A DNA stretch of 64,000 bases. Origin: Methylomagnum ishizawai (GTDB lineage Bacteria > Pseudomonadota > Gammaproteobacteria > Methylococcales > Methylococcaceae). Below the pieces are notes generated by a model. It was given only the letters and a program-made list of their open reading frames with translations. It searched no databases and was not told the origin of the DNA. This document shows, one piece after another, positions 1 to 9,170 of the stretch; the stretch's first letter is position 1, and each line of letters opens with the position of its first letter. The position numbers and the translations under genes are program-made. The DNA lies in NCBI RefSeq assembly GCF_019670005.1, contig NZ_AP019783.1:1198501-1262500 (forward strand), read 5' to 3'.

Positions 1-170
1 ACGATACGCTGTTGCTGTTCGCCCGCAATATCGAAGACGCCTTGATCGACGCCGGGGCCGTGCCGGGCGAGGATTACACCCGGCTGGATTTGTTCAAGCT
101 GGCCCAGCCCTATGTGCTGGAACGCTGGCAGTCCGGGGAACTGCGCTACACCAAGGGGTGGAAGGGGTAG
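1..170 (+). CDS. C-terminal tail of an unidentified gene of the integrated element
   Basis: The frame that starts at base 3 is open up to a TAG at 168-170. It encodes about 55 residues that end in a Trp/Lys/Gly-rich tail. The start lies outside the window. The stop is only three bases before the integrase ATG, so the two genes are probably cotranscribed, as accessory genes and integrases often are in prophages and genomic islands. I do not recognise the family from this fragment. Confidence 0.55.
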   Translation, partial: DTLLLFARNIEDALIDAGAVPGEDYTRLDLFKLAQPYVLERWQSGELRYTKGWKG

Positions 171-173
171 CCG

Positions 174-1172
174 ATGGCGGTGAAGGTATTGGTCGATGGG
201 CGCTTTGAAGCCGACATCGACCGCAAGGGCATCAAGCGGGTGCGGAAGAAATTCGCCACCCGCGCCCTGGCCGAGGCATTCGAGCGGGAATATCTGGCCC
301 AACACCTGCCCAAGGCCGGGGCCGATGAAGACCGCCGCAAGCTTTCGGAGTTGATCGGCCTGTGGGACCAATACCACGGCATCAACCTCGCCGACCACGC
401 CAAGCGGCGGCGGTGCCTGGACGCGATTTGCGCCGCCCTGGGCAACCCCATCGCGGCCCGCTTGACCGCCGAGGATTGGGTGAAATTTCGCTACCGGCGC
501 ACCGTCACCGATCCACCGGAACAACGGATCACGGCCAAGACCTTCAATAACCACCAAGGCTATCTGGCGGCGGTGTTCCACAAACTCCGCAAGCTGAAGG
601 TGATCGCCTACGAGTGCCCCCTGGTGGAAGTCGAGGCCATCAAGATTCAAGAGCGCCAGCTTTCCTACCTGAGTAAGGATGAAATCGGGGCGTTGATGGA
701 CACCATCAGCAGCGGGTGTCTGAATGAATCCACCTGGTGGGTGGCGCAGATTTGCATCCGTACCGGGGCGCGGTGGGGCGAGGCCGAAGGGTTGAGGCGG
801 AAACACCTGCACAACGGGCGGGTGACTTTCGAGTTCACCAAGTCGAAGAAAACCCGGACGGTTCCGCTCGATCCGGTGTTCTTCAAGCAGCTCCTGGACT
901 ATGCCGGGGCCAAGTCGCCCGAGGCCCGGCTGTTCACCGGCTGCATCGGCGCGTTCCGCCGGGCGGTGGTGCGGGCCGGGTTGGAGCTTCCGAGCGGGCA
1001 ATGCAGCCACATCCTACGGCATTCCTTCGCCTCCCATTTCATGATGGGCGGCGGCAACCTGTTGACCTTGCAGAAGATTTTGGGGCACAGCGATATCAAG
1101 ATGACCATGCGCTACGCCCACCTCGCCCCCGAACATCTGGCCGATGCCATCCGCTTGAACCCGCTCGCCTAG
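174..1172 (+). CDS. Tyrosine recombinase / phage-type integrase
   Basis: The product is 332 residues, a normal size for a site-specific tyrosine recombinase that integrates and excises a mobile element. An N-terminal SAM-like core-binding region (about 50-160) precedes the catalytic domain (about 165-325). The catalytic set is visible: Arg200 in TGARWGE, Lys225/226 in the SKK turn, His279 and Arg282 in HILRHSFASHF, His305 in LGHS and the nucleophile Tyr314 in MRYAH. Nothing is missing, so it is probably active. It sits 0.7 kb from a tRNA/tmRNA-like 3' end that would be its attachment site. The target and element type cannot be settled from this window. Confidence 0.93.
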   Translation: MAVKVLVDGRFEADIDRKGIKRVRKKFATRALAEAFEREYLAQHLPKAGADEDRRKLSELIGLWDQYHGINLADHAKRRRCLDAICAALGNPIAARLTAEDWVKFRYRRTVTDPPEQRITAKTFNNHQGYLAAVFHKLRKLKVIAYECPLVEVEAIKIQERQLSYLSKDEIGALMDTISSGCLNESTWWVAQICIRTGARWGEAEGLRRKHLHNGRVTFEFTKSKKTRTVPLDPVFFKQLLDYAGAKSPEARLFTGCIGAFRRAVVRAGLELPSGQCSHILRHSFASHFMMGGGNLLTLQKILGHSDIKMTMRYAHLAPEHLADAIRLNPLA

Positions 1173-1211
1173 CAGAAAGCAAAGCCCAGCGGAATACCTC
1201 TACAGCGTAGA

Positions 1212-1261
1212 GGCTAGCCTGTGCTGTGTAGCGGCTAGCCTGTGCTGTGTAGCGGCTAGCC
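1212..1261. repeat. 21-bp tandem repeat, about 2.4 copies
   Basis: The unit ggctagcctgtgctgtgtag plus a final c occurs at 1212-1232 and 1233-1253, and an eight-base partial copy follows at 1254-1261. It lies 40 bp after the integrase stop. Each unit contains the palindromic hexamer GCTAGC. It could be an accessory binding site for the integrase or excisionase, or a simple slippage repeat. No function can be assigned from sequence alone. Confidence 0.7.
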
Positions 1262-1301
1262 GCTGACCTAGCCCCGCGCCCTCCATCCTGTCGTGACCAC
1301 G

Positions 1302-1628
1302 GGAACCCCGTTAATCGTGCAATATGGCACCTGAAAAGTGGGGTTTTATCTTTTAAAATCAGAAGCTTACACCATCATCGGTTAGTGCAATATTGGTGTA
1401 ATATCGTGCAACCTGGGTTTTCGGCGGATCAGACCTAAGCCGTTGATCCGCAAAGGCTTTAAAGCGGGTTTTGCGCCGCCTTGGTAGTGCAATATTGCCG
1501 ACACCTCGCCGTGCAATATTTGTTGCACGATATTGCACTGATATTGCATTTAACACTTTCTACAACCTACTGAATCTGAAAGGGAAAATCACGCTTTTTG
1601 GATTATGTTGCACGATTAACGGTGTTCC
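1302..1628. repeat. AT-rich iteron-like block bounded by 24-bp inverted repeats
   Basis: A 24-bp sequence at 1302-1325 recurs inverted at 1605-1628 with two mismatches; its core is CCGTTAATCGTGCAA. Between them the motif GTGCAATATT or its complement recurs at about 1385, 1487, 1511, 1529 and 1541, with related GTAATATCGTGCAAC at about 1397. At 1511-1538 two copies face each other as GTGCAATATT and GATATTGCAC. The block is much more AT-rich than its surroundings and has no convincing ORF. Arrays like this are typical of replication origins, partition sites, or operators for an element's repressor or excisionase. Which of these applies is unknown. Confidence 0.65.
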
Positions 1629-1868
1629 CTAGGCCAGCAAACTTTTCAGATTTCCCCGTGTGTGGGTGTGTGCGTGCGCGGGAACTCCCTCGAATCCATG
1701 CGCGTGCATCCTTCTTCGCTCCTATTCTTTCCCTGCCGCACACTGGTTCCCGCCCAGAGTGGAGGCCGTCTGTCTCCACTTTCGCCAGTTTGTCGCCGCT
1801 CTGCGTATCTTTGCTTATCCAAGCCGTTGATTATGCTGGGCTTGTTTTTCTGGACTCCCGGCGGTCTA

Positions 1869-1893
1869 GGGTTCAATTCCCGCCACCCCACCA
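1869..1893 (+). other. Probable attachment-site core: duplicated 3' end of a tRNA or tmRNA gene
   Basis: The stretch GGGTTCAATTCCCGCC followed by ACCCCACCA has a T-arm with a TTCAA loop and a terminal CCA. This resembles the 3' end of a tRNA, or of proteobacterial tmRNA (GGGTTCAACTCCCGCC...CCACCA). No matching 5' acceptor strand or D/anticodon arms exist in the preceding 80 bases. It is therefore a 3' fragment, not a gene, as left at one end of an element that integrates into a tRNA or tmRNA. The intact gene would lie left of the window. One base seems to be missing relative to a canonical acceptor end. Confidence 0.55.
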
Positions 1894-1927
1894 AACCAGC
1901 ATTTCAGGGAATCCCATCCCGACCCAA

Positions 1928-1960
1928 AACCCGTAAGATTCAATGTCTTACGGGTTTTTT
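1928..1960 (+). terminator. Strong Rho-independent terminator
   Basis: AACCCGTAAGA at 1928-1938 pairs perfectly with TCTTACGGGTT at 1946-1956 across a seven-base loop, followed by a run of T. It lies 35 bp after the CCA of the att core. It is therefore probably the original terminator of the tRNA or tmRNA gene that served as the insertion target. This supports placing the element boundary just before it. Confidence 0.85.
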
Positions 1961-2290
1961 GTTGTATCATGCCGTCTCAGAGCGGCCCCCTACATACCGT
2001 CGCCCTTGGCGGTATTTTTGACGATAGGCCAACACTTCCCCGACCCTGATACCGTCAAAACTGTACAAGCCAGACGTGGCGCGGACCACGCCGCAACCAC
2101 TCAGCGAGTTTCAAGGCCAAAGTGGGAGCTATCGTCAATTCTGGTGTATGGCTGGGTGTTGTTCAGGCGGCGATCTGCTGATCTTCCCCGTCCTTGGTCG
2201 TTTGTGCATGGATCATCATCATCGCCTTATCCGTCAAAGACGCCCGGATGTCCCCTAAGAAACCGGCTTCCGAAAATGAGGCGCGTTTGT
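1961..2290. other. Intergenic stretch without a supported gene
   Basis: Short frames exist on both strands, but none has a recognisable motif, a good ribosome binding site or a plausible composition. Several stop codons break every long frame. It may contain eroded mobile-element DNA next to the integration site. I can support no gene here. Confidence 0.5.
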
Positions 2291-2326
2291 TATATTCCCC
2301 GGCTAAATTATCAGGAAAAGCCGGGG
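2291..2326 (+). promoter_or_regulatory. Possible gap promoter -10 box with a 5' UTR hairpin
   Basis: TATATT at 2291-2296 could be a -10 box, although the matching -35 position (TTCCGA) is weak. Immediately after it CCCCGGCT (2297-2304) pairs with AGCCGGGG (2319-2326), an 8-bp GC-rich stem. The hairpin is about 155 bp upstream of the gap start, so it would form in the leader or act as an attenuator-like element. This is inference from sequence shape only. Confidence 0.3.
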
Positions 2327-2482
2327 TTTGGCGGGACGGGCGACCGATCCGCGACGCGCCTGTAACCCGGCCCGCAATCCGCCTTCCCGCGTTTCCCGGC
2401 GGCGCACAGGCCCTAGGAGCCGGGATTGCCGGAACCTCCATCCCGCTCCCCATCCTTTCCCTAACCCTTTGGAGAAAAACCC

Positions 2483-3493
2483 ATGACGATCAAAGTTGCA
2501 ATCAACGGATATGGCCGCATCGGACGCAACGTGCTGCGCGCATTGTTCGAGTCCGGCCGCCAGGACGTTGAAATCGTCGCCATCAACGATCTGGGCGATG
2601 CCAAGATCAACGCCCATCTGACCAAGCACGATACCGTCCACGGTCCGTTCAAAGGCACCGTCGTGCTGGGCGAAGGCGAAATCGTCGTCAACGGCAAGAG
2701 CATCAAGGCCTTCTCCGAGCGCGATCCTTCCAAGCTGCCCTGGGGCGCGATGGGCGTGGACGTGGTGCTGGAATGCACCGGCATCTTCCGCAACAAGGCC
2801 AAGTGCATGCCGCATATCCAAGCCGGCGCCAAGAAGGTCATCATCTCCGCCCCCGCCGACAAGAACGAAGCCGACGCCACCGTCGTCTACGGCGTCAACC
2901 ATGACGTGTTGAAGGCCGAGCATCAGGTCATCTCCAACGCCTCCTGCACCACCAACTGCCTGGCCCCCTTGGTCAAGCCGCTGAACGACAAGATCGGCCT
3001 GGTGTCCGGCCTGATGACCACCATCCACGCCTACACCAACGACCAGGTGCTGACCGACGTCTATCACAGCGACCTGTACCGCGCCCGCGCCGCCGCCCTC
3101 AACATGATCCCGACCAAGACCGGCGCGGCCCAGGCCGTGGGCCTGGTGCTGCCGGAACTGAACGGCAAGCTGTCCGGCTTCGCCATCCGCGTGCCGACCC
3201 CGAACGTCTCCGTGGTCGATCTGACCTTTGTCGCGGGCCGCGAAACCACCAAGGACGAAGTCAACGCCATCCTGAAGGAAGCTTCCGAGGGCTACTTGAA
3301 GGGCATCCTGGGCTATAACGTCGAGCCCTTGGTTTCCAGCGACTTCAACCACAGCACCACTTCCTCCAACTTCGATTCCACCCAGACCCAGGTGATCGGC
3401 AATCTGGTGAAGGTGCTGTCCTGGTACGACAACGAATGGGGCTTCTCCAACCGCATGTTGGATACCACCGTGGCCCTGATGAACGCCGGCTAA
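2483..3493 (+). CDS. gap: Glyceraldehyde-3-phosphate dehydrogenase, type I
   Basis: This cytosolic enzyme interconverts glyceraldehyde 3-phosphate, NAD(P)+ and phosphate with 1,3-bisphosphoglycerate. The 336 residues match the family length. The N-terminus carries the Rossmann motif NGYGRIGR (residues 8-15). The active site SCTTNCLAP has nucleophile Cys155, and WYDNEWG lies near the C-terminus. The start follows a GGAGA Shine-Dalgarno. It heads a run with pyk and fbp on the same strand. Coenzyme preference cannot be read reliably from the sequence. The assignment is secure. Confidence 0.97.
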   Translation: MTIKVAINGYGRIGRNVLRALFESGRQDVEIVAINDLGDAKINAHLTKHDTVHGPFKGTVVLGEGEIVVNGKSIKAFSERDPSKLPWGAMGVDVVLECTGIFRNKAKCMPHIQAGAKKVIISAPADKNEADATVVYGVNHDVLKAEHQVISNASCTTNCLAPLVKPLNDKIGLVSGLMTTIHAYTNDQVLTDVYHSDLYRARAAALNMIPTKTGAAQAVGLVLPELNGKLSGFAIRVPTPNVSVVDLTFVAGRETTKDEVNAILKEASEGYLKGILGYNVEPLVSSDFNHSTTSSNFDSTQTQVIGNLVKVLSWYDNEWGFSNRMLDTTVALMNAG

Positions 3494-3535
3494 CACCGGA
3501 CCGGGGGTTGCTCCCGCTTTCCTGTTCGCTTGACC

Positions 3536-3559
3536 GGGACCGCCCCACGGGGCGGTCCC
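3536..3559 (+). terminator. Hairpin between gap and pyk
   Basis: GGGACCGCC at 3536-3544 pairs with GGCGGTCCC at 3551-3559 across a six-base loop. No proper T-run follows, only tattatc. It could reduce read-through from gap to pyk or protect an mRNA end rather than fully terminate. Confidence 0.5.
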
Positions 3560-3584
3560 TATTATCAGAGGCCAGTTAAATCGA

Positions 3585-5087
3585 ATGAACAAGGTCTTCC
3601 GTAGAACCAAGATCATCGCCACCTTGGGCCCGGCTTCCGAGTCGCCCGAGATGCTCGAAAAGATTCTCCGCGCCGGGGCCGACGTGGTCCGGCTCAATTT
3701 TTCCCATGGCACCGCCGACGAACACCGCGCCCGCGCCGAGCGGGTGCGCGAGATTTCCAAGCGGCTGAAGCGCCATGTGGCGATCCTGGCGGATTTGCAG
3801 GGTCCGAAAATCCGCGTCGCCCGCTTCAAGGACAACCGCAAGGTTACCCTGGTGCGCGGCCAGAAATTCGATCTCGACACCGACCTGCCCAAGGACGTGG
3901 GCGACGAAACCCAGGTCGGTTGCGATTACAAGGACCTGCCCAAGGATGTGCAGTCCGGCGATATGCTGTTGCTGAACGACGGCCTGATCGCCATGCAGGT
4001 CGATAGCGTGGTCGGCAACCGCATCAGCTGCACCGTGACTGTGGGCGGCGTCCTCTCCAACCACAAGGGCATCAACAAGCAAGGTGGCGGCTTGTCCGCC
4101 CCGGCCCTGACCGACAAGGACAAGCAAGACCTCAAGACCGCCGTCTCCATCGGGGCCGATTATCTGGCGATCTCCTTCCCGCGCTCCCGCGAGGACATGG
4201 AGGAGGCCCGCGCCCTGTTGGATCAGGAAGGCAGCGACATGCGCCTGGTGGCCAAGGTCGAACGCGCCGAGGCCATCATCGAGGAAACCTTGATCGGCAT
4301 CATCCAGGCGTCCGACGCCATTATGGTGGCGCGGGGCGATCTCGGCGTCGAGATCGGCGACGCCCGGCTGCCGCATGTGCAGAAACACATGATCAAGCTG
4401 GCCCGCACCTACAACAAGGTCGCGATCACCGCCACCCAGATGATGGAGTCGATGATCAACAACCCCTTGCCGACCCGCGCCGAGGTGTCGGACGTGGCCA
4501 ACGCGGTGTTCGACGGCACCGACGCGGTGATGCTGTCCGCCGAGACCGCTTCCGGCGATTTCCCGGACGCGGCGGTGGAAGCCATGGCCCGCGTCTGCGT
4601 GGAGGCCGAGAAATATCCCCGCGAGCGCTCCAAGCACCGCCTGCACGAGTCGTTCAGCCGTATCGACGAAACCATCGCCATGTCGGCGATGTACGCCGCC
4701 AACCATCTCGGGGTCCGCGCCATCGGCGCTTTGACCGAGAGCGGTTCCACCCCCTTGTGGATGTCGCGCATCAGTTCGGGCATCCCGATCTTCGCGCTGA
4801 CCTCGCACGAGAAGACCTGTCGGCGCGTTACCCTGTTCCGGGGCGTTTATCCCATCAGCTTCGACGAGCATGGCATCCACGACCACGCGGTGTTGAACCG
4901 CGCCATCGTCGAGGAATTCATGCGACGCGGCCTGGTGGACGAGTCCGATACCTTGATCCTGACCAAGGGCGACCTGAGCGGCCATACCGGCGGCACCAAC
5001 GCCATGAAGATCGCCCATGTGACCGACATCATCGCGGCGGCCCCGGAAAACTGGAAGGACTTATGTCCTGGTTGCAGTAAATCCTAA
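3585..5087 (+). CDS. pyk: Pyruvate kinase
   Basis: The enzyme converts phosphoenolpyruvate and ADP to pyruvate and ATP in the cytosol. The 500-residue length is slightly above that of typical bacterial pyruvate kinases. Visible signatures are [13 protein letters not shown] at the N-terminus, VRLNFSHG for nucleotide and metal binding, and ADLQGPKIR. The active-site stretch [10 protein letters not shown] has the catalytic Lys, [10 protein letters not shown] follows, and [18 protein letters not shown] binds metal and substrate. The C-terminal allosteric domain is present, ending in a short Cys-containing tail (CPGCSKS). fbp starts 23 bases after its stop. Confidence 0.97.
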   Translation: MNKVFRRTKIIATLGPASESPEMLEKILRAGADVVRLNFSHGTADEHRARAERVREISKRLKRHVAILADLQGPKIRVARFKDNRKVTLVRGQKFDLDTDLPKDVGDETQVGCDYKDLPKDVQSGDMLLLNDGLIAMQVDSVVGNRISCTVTVGGVLSNHKGINKQGGGLSAPALTDKDKQDLKTAVSIGADYLAISFPRSREDMEEARALLDQEGSDMRLVAKVERAEAIIEETLIGIIQASDAIMVARGDLGVEIGDARLPHVQKHMIKLARTYNKVAITATQMMESMINNPLPTRAEVSDVANAVFDGTDAVMLSAETASGDFPDAAVEAMARVCVEAEKYPRERSKHRLHESFSRIDETIAMSAMYAANHLGVRAIGALTESGSTPLWMSRISSGIPIFALTSHEKTCRRVTLFRGVYPISFDEHGIHDHAVLNRAIVEEFMRRGLVDESDTLILTKGDLSGHTGGTNAMKIAHVTDIIAAAPENWKDLCPGCSKS

Positions 5088-5110
5088 GAAAATCAAACAG
5101 GAGGGAGACA

Positions 5111-6109
5111 ATGAAAGGCCAACACCTGACCCAATTCCTGATTTCCGAGCAACGCCGGGTGGGCGGCACAGGCGAGTTGACCCTGTTGCTGACCGATATC
5201 GCCGGGGCGTGCAAGGGCATCGGCCACGAGGTGAACCGCGGCGCCCTGGCGGGCAACCTGGACAGCATCGGCAGCCACGAGAACATCCAGGGCGAGGTCC
5301 AGAAGAAGCTGGACGTGCTGTCGGATGAAATCTTCGTCAATTCGCTGAGCTGGACCGGCCATCTGGCCGGGATGGCCTCCGAGGAACACGACGAGATCAT
5401 CCCGATCCCGGAAGGCTATCCCAGGGGCAAATACCTGATCTGTTTCGATCCCTTGGACGGTTCCGGCAATATCGAGGTGAACCTCAGCATCGGCACCATC
5501 TTCTCGGTGTTGTTGGCCCCGAACGACAATCCCACCGCCGAGGATTTCCTGCAGCCGGGCACGAAACAGGTGGCGGCGGGCTTTTGCATCTACGGTCCCA
5601 CCACCATCCTGATCCTGACCACCGGCAACGGCGTCAACGGCTTCACCCTGGACCGCAACGTCGGCGAGTTCATCCTCACCCACCCGAACATCACCATCCC
5701 CGAGGATACCTCCGAGTTCGCCATCAACATGTCCAACCACCGCTTCTGGGAAGCCCCGATGCGGCGCTATGTGGACGAGTGCGTGGCGGGCAAGTCCGGC
5801 GGGCGCGAGAAGGATTTCAACATGCGCTGGCTGGCGTCGATGGTGGCCGAGGTCTACCGCGTCTTGATGCGCGGCGGCCTGTTCACCTATCCGATGGACG
5901 AGAAGCTCAAGACCAAGGGCGGCCGCCTGCGCCTCCTGTACGAGGCCAACCCGATGTCCTTCATCGTGGAGCAGGCCGGCGGCATGGCCTCCACGGGCCG
6001 CGAGCGCATCCTGGACATCCAGCCGGTTAGCGTGCATCAGCGCGTGCCGGTGATCCTGGGTTCCAAGAACGAGGTGGCGCGGGTGGTTTCCTACCACCTG
6101 GAAGGCTGA
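5111..6109 (+). CDS. fbp: Fructose-1,6-bisphosphatase, class I
   Basis: It hydrolyses fructose 1,6-bisphosphate to fructose 6-phosphate in gluconeogenesis, the Calvin cycle and ribulose-monophosphate-type hexose regeneration. The 332 residues match class I. The metal-binding FDPLDGSGN motif lies near residue 115, and the substrate loops NMSNHRFW and [17 protein letters not shown] are present. A very strong Shine-Dalgarno (AGGAGGGAGACA) precedes the ATG. It lies directly behind pyk, probably in one transcript. This is notable because the two enzymes belong to opposing directions of carbon flow. Confidence 0.97.
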   Translation: MKGQHLTQFLISEQRRVGGTGELTLLLTDIAGACKGIGHEVNRGALAGNLDSIGSHENIQGEVQKKLDVLSDEIFVNSLSWTGHLAGMASEEHDEIIPIPEGYPRGKYLICFDPLDGSGNIEVNLSIGTIFSVLLAPNDNPTAEDFLQPGTKQVAAGFCIYGPTTILILTTGNGVNGFTLDRNVGEFILTHPNITIPEDTSEFAINMSNHRFWEAPMRRYVDECVAGKSGGREKDFNMRWLASMVAEVYRVLMRGGLFTYPMDEKLKTKGGRLRLLYEANPMSFIVEQAGGMASTGRERILDIQPVSVHQRVPVILGSKNEVARVVSYHLEG

Positions 6110-6126
6110 GCCTTTAGCCGGTCGGA

Positions 6127-6154
6127 AAGCCCGGTCGCGAGGCCGGGCTTTTTT
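6127..6154 (+). terminator. Rho-independent terminator after fbp
   Basis: AAGCCCGG (6127-6134) pairs with CCGGGCTT (6143-6150) and runs into six T residues. It lies 18 bases after the fbp stop and closes the gap-pyk-fbp run. Confidence 0.88.
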
Positions 6155-6234
6155 GTGCCCGTTATCGGGCGGGGTCCAAAGCGGGCTTTGGACCCCGAAT
6201 ATACCGCTCGACCGGGTGGCGGCCGGGGACGGGA

Positions 6235-8643
6235 TCAGGCCGGTTCTTTGTCGGGCTGGCCGAGCAGGCTGTGGACCGCTTCCAAGGCCCGGTCCATCAA
6301 GGGCTTCTTGGCGATGGGCACGATCCGGGTCTCGCCCCGCGCCATCTCGTGGCAGAGGGTGCGCATGGATTTGACCGCGACCTGGATGCCGCCCTGGTCC
6401 ACGAAGATGTAATACGAGGTGTGGGGGCTGAACCAGGACAGCTTGGCCCGGATGCGGGCCTTGGTCTCGGGGACGCCGAACTCGAACCAGGTGCCGAGCT
6501 TGACCACCTTGAGGATTTCGGCGTACCGGGCCACGTCCGGCGGCAGGTGTTTGGAGAGCGGCTCGGTGGGCGGGAGCGGCGGGTCGATATCGCTCCAGAC
6601 CGCGCGGTCGGATTGGATTTCCGGCGGGGCGGGGGTGATATCCAGTTGGATATCGGGTAGCGGGCCGGGCGGCGGCTCCAGCAGGTTGCGCGTTTCCTCT
6701 TCCTCTTTTGCGCTCAGGAGGTCGTGGAACACGGCGTCGATATCGTTTATCACCGACTTGGTGTTGACCTCGGGGTCGCCGATGAGGGCGAGGCCGTCCT
6801 GGATGCGGCCCTTGAGTCCGGGGAGCGTATCCCGCAGTTTGTGCCGCTCCGCCGGGCTGGGTTTGGGTTGCACGCTCCAGACGAGATCGGTCACCACCTG
6901 GATGCCGTCCCGCCATTGCGGGCTGTCCTGGCCGTTGCGCAGGTAGATCAGCACCAGGAGGTTGGCCCAGGAACCCATGACCAGGGTATCGATGGTCTTG
7001 GGCAGGGGATGGTCCCAGGTCATATCGACCAGCGCCCTGGACACCGCCTGCCGGGCTTCCCTGAGGCGCTCGCGGCCCTTGGCGGCTTCCACCGAGCGCT
7101 TTTCCATGGCCTCGGAGCGGTGGCCGAACTGGTCGACGAAGGCGGTGAAGTCCTCCAGCAGGGTGTTGAACAACCGGGTGTCGTCCTCGAAATCCTGGAC
7201 GACGCGCTCGACCACCCCGCGCATCCTGGCGAAGATGCCTTGGGCGTCGCCCTCGCCGTTGCACAACGCCCCGGCCTGGGACAGGGCGTTCAGCAGGCGG
7301 CGGGCCGGATGTTTGTTGCGGAAGAAAATCTTGCGGTCCAGCATCGCGACCTTGAGGTAGGGCGTATGCAGGTGGCTGAGCAGCGCCTTGATCGAATCGG
7401 GCAGGCTCTTGTCGTTGAGGATGAACTCGAACAGCATCCCCACCAGGTCGATGATATCGGCGTCGGCGCTCGAGACCTGTTGTTCCTGCACCAAGGTGGC
7501 CAGCGCGGCGGACTGCTGGGCGAAGTTTTCCTTGACCGCGTCCAGGGGCATCTGGGCGAACGACACCTGGGCCAGCGGCGGGACGTTGGATTGCAGGGTG
7601 TTGAGCGACCGCATCAGGCTGGCGTAATCGGTGTGCGCCGCGCCGACGGCCCGCGCCGGCCGCGCCACGGGGGCGGGTGCCGCTTCCTCCGGGGCGTGGC
7701 CGGGAAGCGGGTATTCGCCGTCCCCCTCGTCGTCCAGGGGGACGAGGGGGGGCAGGGGCTCCCGCCGCCGGTGCGCCAATAAATCCTGGATGCCCTGGAA
7801 CAATTCATGTTCCGGGGTGGCTTCGGGTTCCTCGTCTTCGGGTTGGGGCGGGGGCGGGGCGGGGGCGGGAGGGGGTTCGACGGGTTGGGGCGGTGTCGGC
7901 TTGAGCAGGCTGGAGCCGGCGGTCGCGGACTCGAAGCCGATGGCCTCCAGCGACAGGTGGGGCAGGATGCCGCCCAGGACGAGTTCCTGGTTGTAGGCTT
8001 GGTAGAGTCCGTCCGCCTGCTGCATGATGCGCCGCTCGAACTCCCCCGCCCATTGGATCAACAGGCCGGATTCCACCTCCGGTCCCAGGGCTTCCAGGGC
8101 GGTTTGCATGGCGTCGCAGATTTGCGCGGGGCAGCCCGGCAGGCCCGGATGGGACTCGCCCAGCTTGACGCCCCCGGCCAGTACCGCCAGCCGGTGGTTC
8201 AGGGCCAGCAACTGGCCCATGTAGGCTTCGTTGGCCTTGCGCGTCACCTCGCCATAGGCCAGGGAAACCTCGTAGTCGTCCTGGTCGATCAGGCTGAGTT
8301 TGCGTTGCTGCTGGGCCACCGGGGTCCTGAGCGGTTCGGCCTGCCCGGCGGCGAAATTATCGAAACCCTTGGCGATTTCCCCGGTGAAGATTTGCCGGAG
8401 GCCCGCTTGGTTGAGCAGGGCGGTATGCATGACCTCGAAATAATGGCCGCGCTGCTGGTTGGTTTCGGCGTTTTCGGCCAGTTGCAGCATGAAATCGTCC
8501 AATTCATCGAACATGGCCTCGAACAACCCGCCGAACCCCTCGACCACCCGGTCCCGGCAAGCCCGCAATAAATCCAGGTAACGCGGGAGTATGCCTTGGT
8601 GTGCCGCCTCTGTATCGCTGGAATGGGTTTTGTAAGGGTCCAT
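6235..8643 (-). CDS. DUF1631 family protein, function unknown
   Basis: This is an 802-residue soluble protein. The N-terminal third is helical and Gln/Ala rich (QQRGHYFEVMHTALLNQAGL, then LIDQDDYEVSLAYGEV), which fits the DUF1631 family found in many beta- and gammaproteobacteria. Residues about 245-340 are a Pro/Glu-rich linker (PPPAPAPPPPQPEDEEPEA), followed by a second helical region. The last 110 residues (KVKLGTWFEF..., KLSWFSPHTSYYIFVDQGG) look like a beta-rich PilZ-like module, which would fit c-di-GMP signalling, but the RxxxR motif is not clear. No signal peptide is visible. The gene stands alone and converges on fbp. Confidence 0.75.
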   Translation of the reverse strand: MDPYKTHSSDTEAAHQGILPRYLDLLRACRDRVVEGFGGLFEAMFDELDDFMLQLAENAETNQQRGHYFEVMHTALLNQAGLRQIFTGEIAKGFDNFAAGQAEPLRTPVAQQQRKLSLIDQDDYEVSLAYGEVTRKANEAYMGQLLALNHRLAVLAGGVKLGESHPGLPGCPAQICDAMQTALEALGPEVESGLLIQWAGEFERRIMQQADGLYQAYNQELVLGGILPHLSLEAIGFESATAGSSLLKPTPPQPVEPPPAPAPPPPQPEDEEPEATPEHELFQGIQDLLAHRRREPLPPLVPLDDEGDGEYPLPGHAPEEAAPAPVARPARAVGAAHTDYASLMRSLNTLQSNVPPLAQVSFAQMPLDAVKENFAQQSAALATLVQEQQVSSADADIIDLVGMLFEFILNDKSLPDSIKALLSHLHTPYLKVAMLDRKIFFRNKHPARRLLNALSQAGALCNGEGDAQGIFARMRGVVERVVQDFEDDTRLFNTLLEDFTAFVDQFGHRSEAMEKRSVEAAKGRERLREARQAVSRALVDMTWDHPLPKTIDTLVMGSWANLLVLIYLRNGQDSPQWRDGIQVVTDLVWSVQPKPSPAERHKLRDTLPGLKGRIQDGLALIGDPEVNTKSVINDIDAVFHDLLSAKEEEETRNLLEPPPGPLPDIQLDITPAPPEIQSDRAVWSDIDPPLPPTEPLSKHLPPDVARYAEILKVVKLGTWFEFGVPETKARIRAKLSWFSPHTSYYIFVDQGGIQVAVKSMRTLCHEMARGETRIVPIAKKPLMDRALEAVHSLLGQPDKEPA

Positions 8644-8844
8644 CGTATGCAGTCTCGTGATTTATGCTGGGAATTGCGCGGGATGCGGAAAGCCGGGCGA
8701 TGGGGTTTTTATCGGGCTTGCCATGGTGGCGATGCGTGGCCGCGATACATCCACTGCCGGATGGGGAGGATTCCGCGGTAAAACCCGTATCCCGAGGAAG
8801 CGCGTGGCTGGAAACGCAGGCGTCCCATTGGTCGCGACCGGGAC

Positions 8845-9102
8845 TTAGGGTAAATTGCCGGGGTTTTGGGCGGGGCCGGCCAGAGGCGCTCCTGGGCTAT
8901 GCCCGCGCAGTCCATGGGGCTGGATGATCCCGGTGGCATAGGCCAGCAATAGCAGCAAGAACAACCCGATGGACAACGCGATGCGGACCGTGAGCGCCTT
9001 GACCGTGCGCTCGGAGCGGTTGGGGTCTTTGAGCAAGTAATACAGCGCCGAGCCGAGGCTGACGACGATGACCAGGAGTATCAAGAGGATAATTGCCTTC
9101 AC
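8845..9102 (-). CDS. Twin-transmembrane protein of the cytochrome oxidase region (DUF2909-like)
   Basis: This 85-residue inner-membrane protein has two helices (residues about 3-22 and 41-62) separated by a basic loop, YYLLKDPNRSERTVKALTVRIALS. Small proteins of this DUF2909/twin-TM type lie beside terminal oxidase assembly genes in many Proteobacteria, and here it is divergent from SURF1. The start is GTG at 9102. The 20-residue Gly/Pro-rich tail after the second helix is longer than expected, so read-through into formerly noncoding DNA is possible. Its exact role is unknown. Confidence 0.75.
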   Translation of the reverse strand: MKAIILLILLVIVVSLGSALYYLLKDPNRSERTVKALTVRIALSIGLFLLLLLAYATGIIQPHGLRGHSPGAPLAGPAQNPGNLP

Positions 9103-9170
9103 GGGAAATAGATGCCGATGTGTTTGCCGGAATTCCGGGGGTTCCGGGCTTTGCGCGACGGGGGTGATGT

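Noticed and set aside
1212-1261. A CRISPR array
   Set aside because: Units are directly adjacent without spacers, and no cas gene is near.
1818-1893. An intact tRNA ending in CCA
   Set aside because: The 3' T-arm and acceptor look right, but no complementary GGGGTGG-type 5' acceptor, D-arm or anticodon arm exists in the preceding bases. It is a 3' fragment.
2303-3892. Long minus-strand reading frame opposite gap
   Set aside because: It is the high-GC antisense shadow of gap and its flanks, with biased composition. The same applies to long antisense frames opposite pyk, fbp, ctaA-ftsY and glyA.
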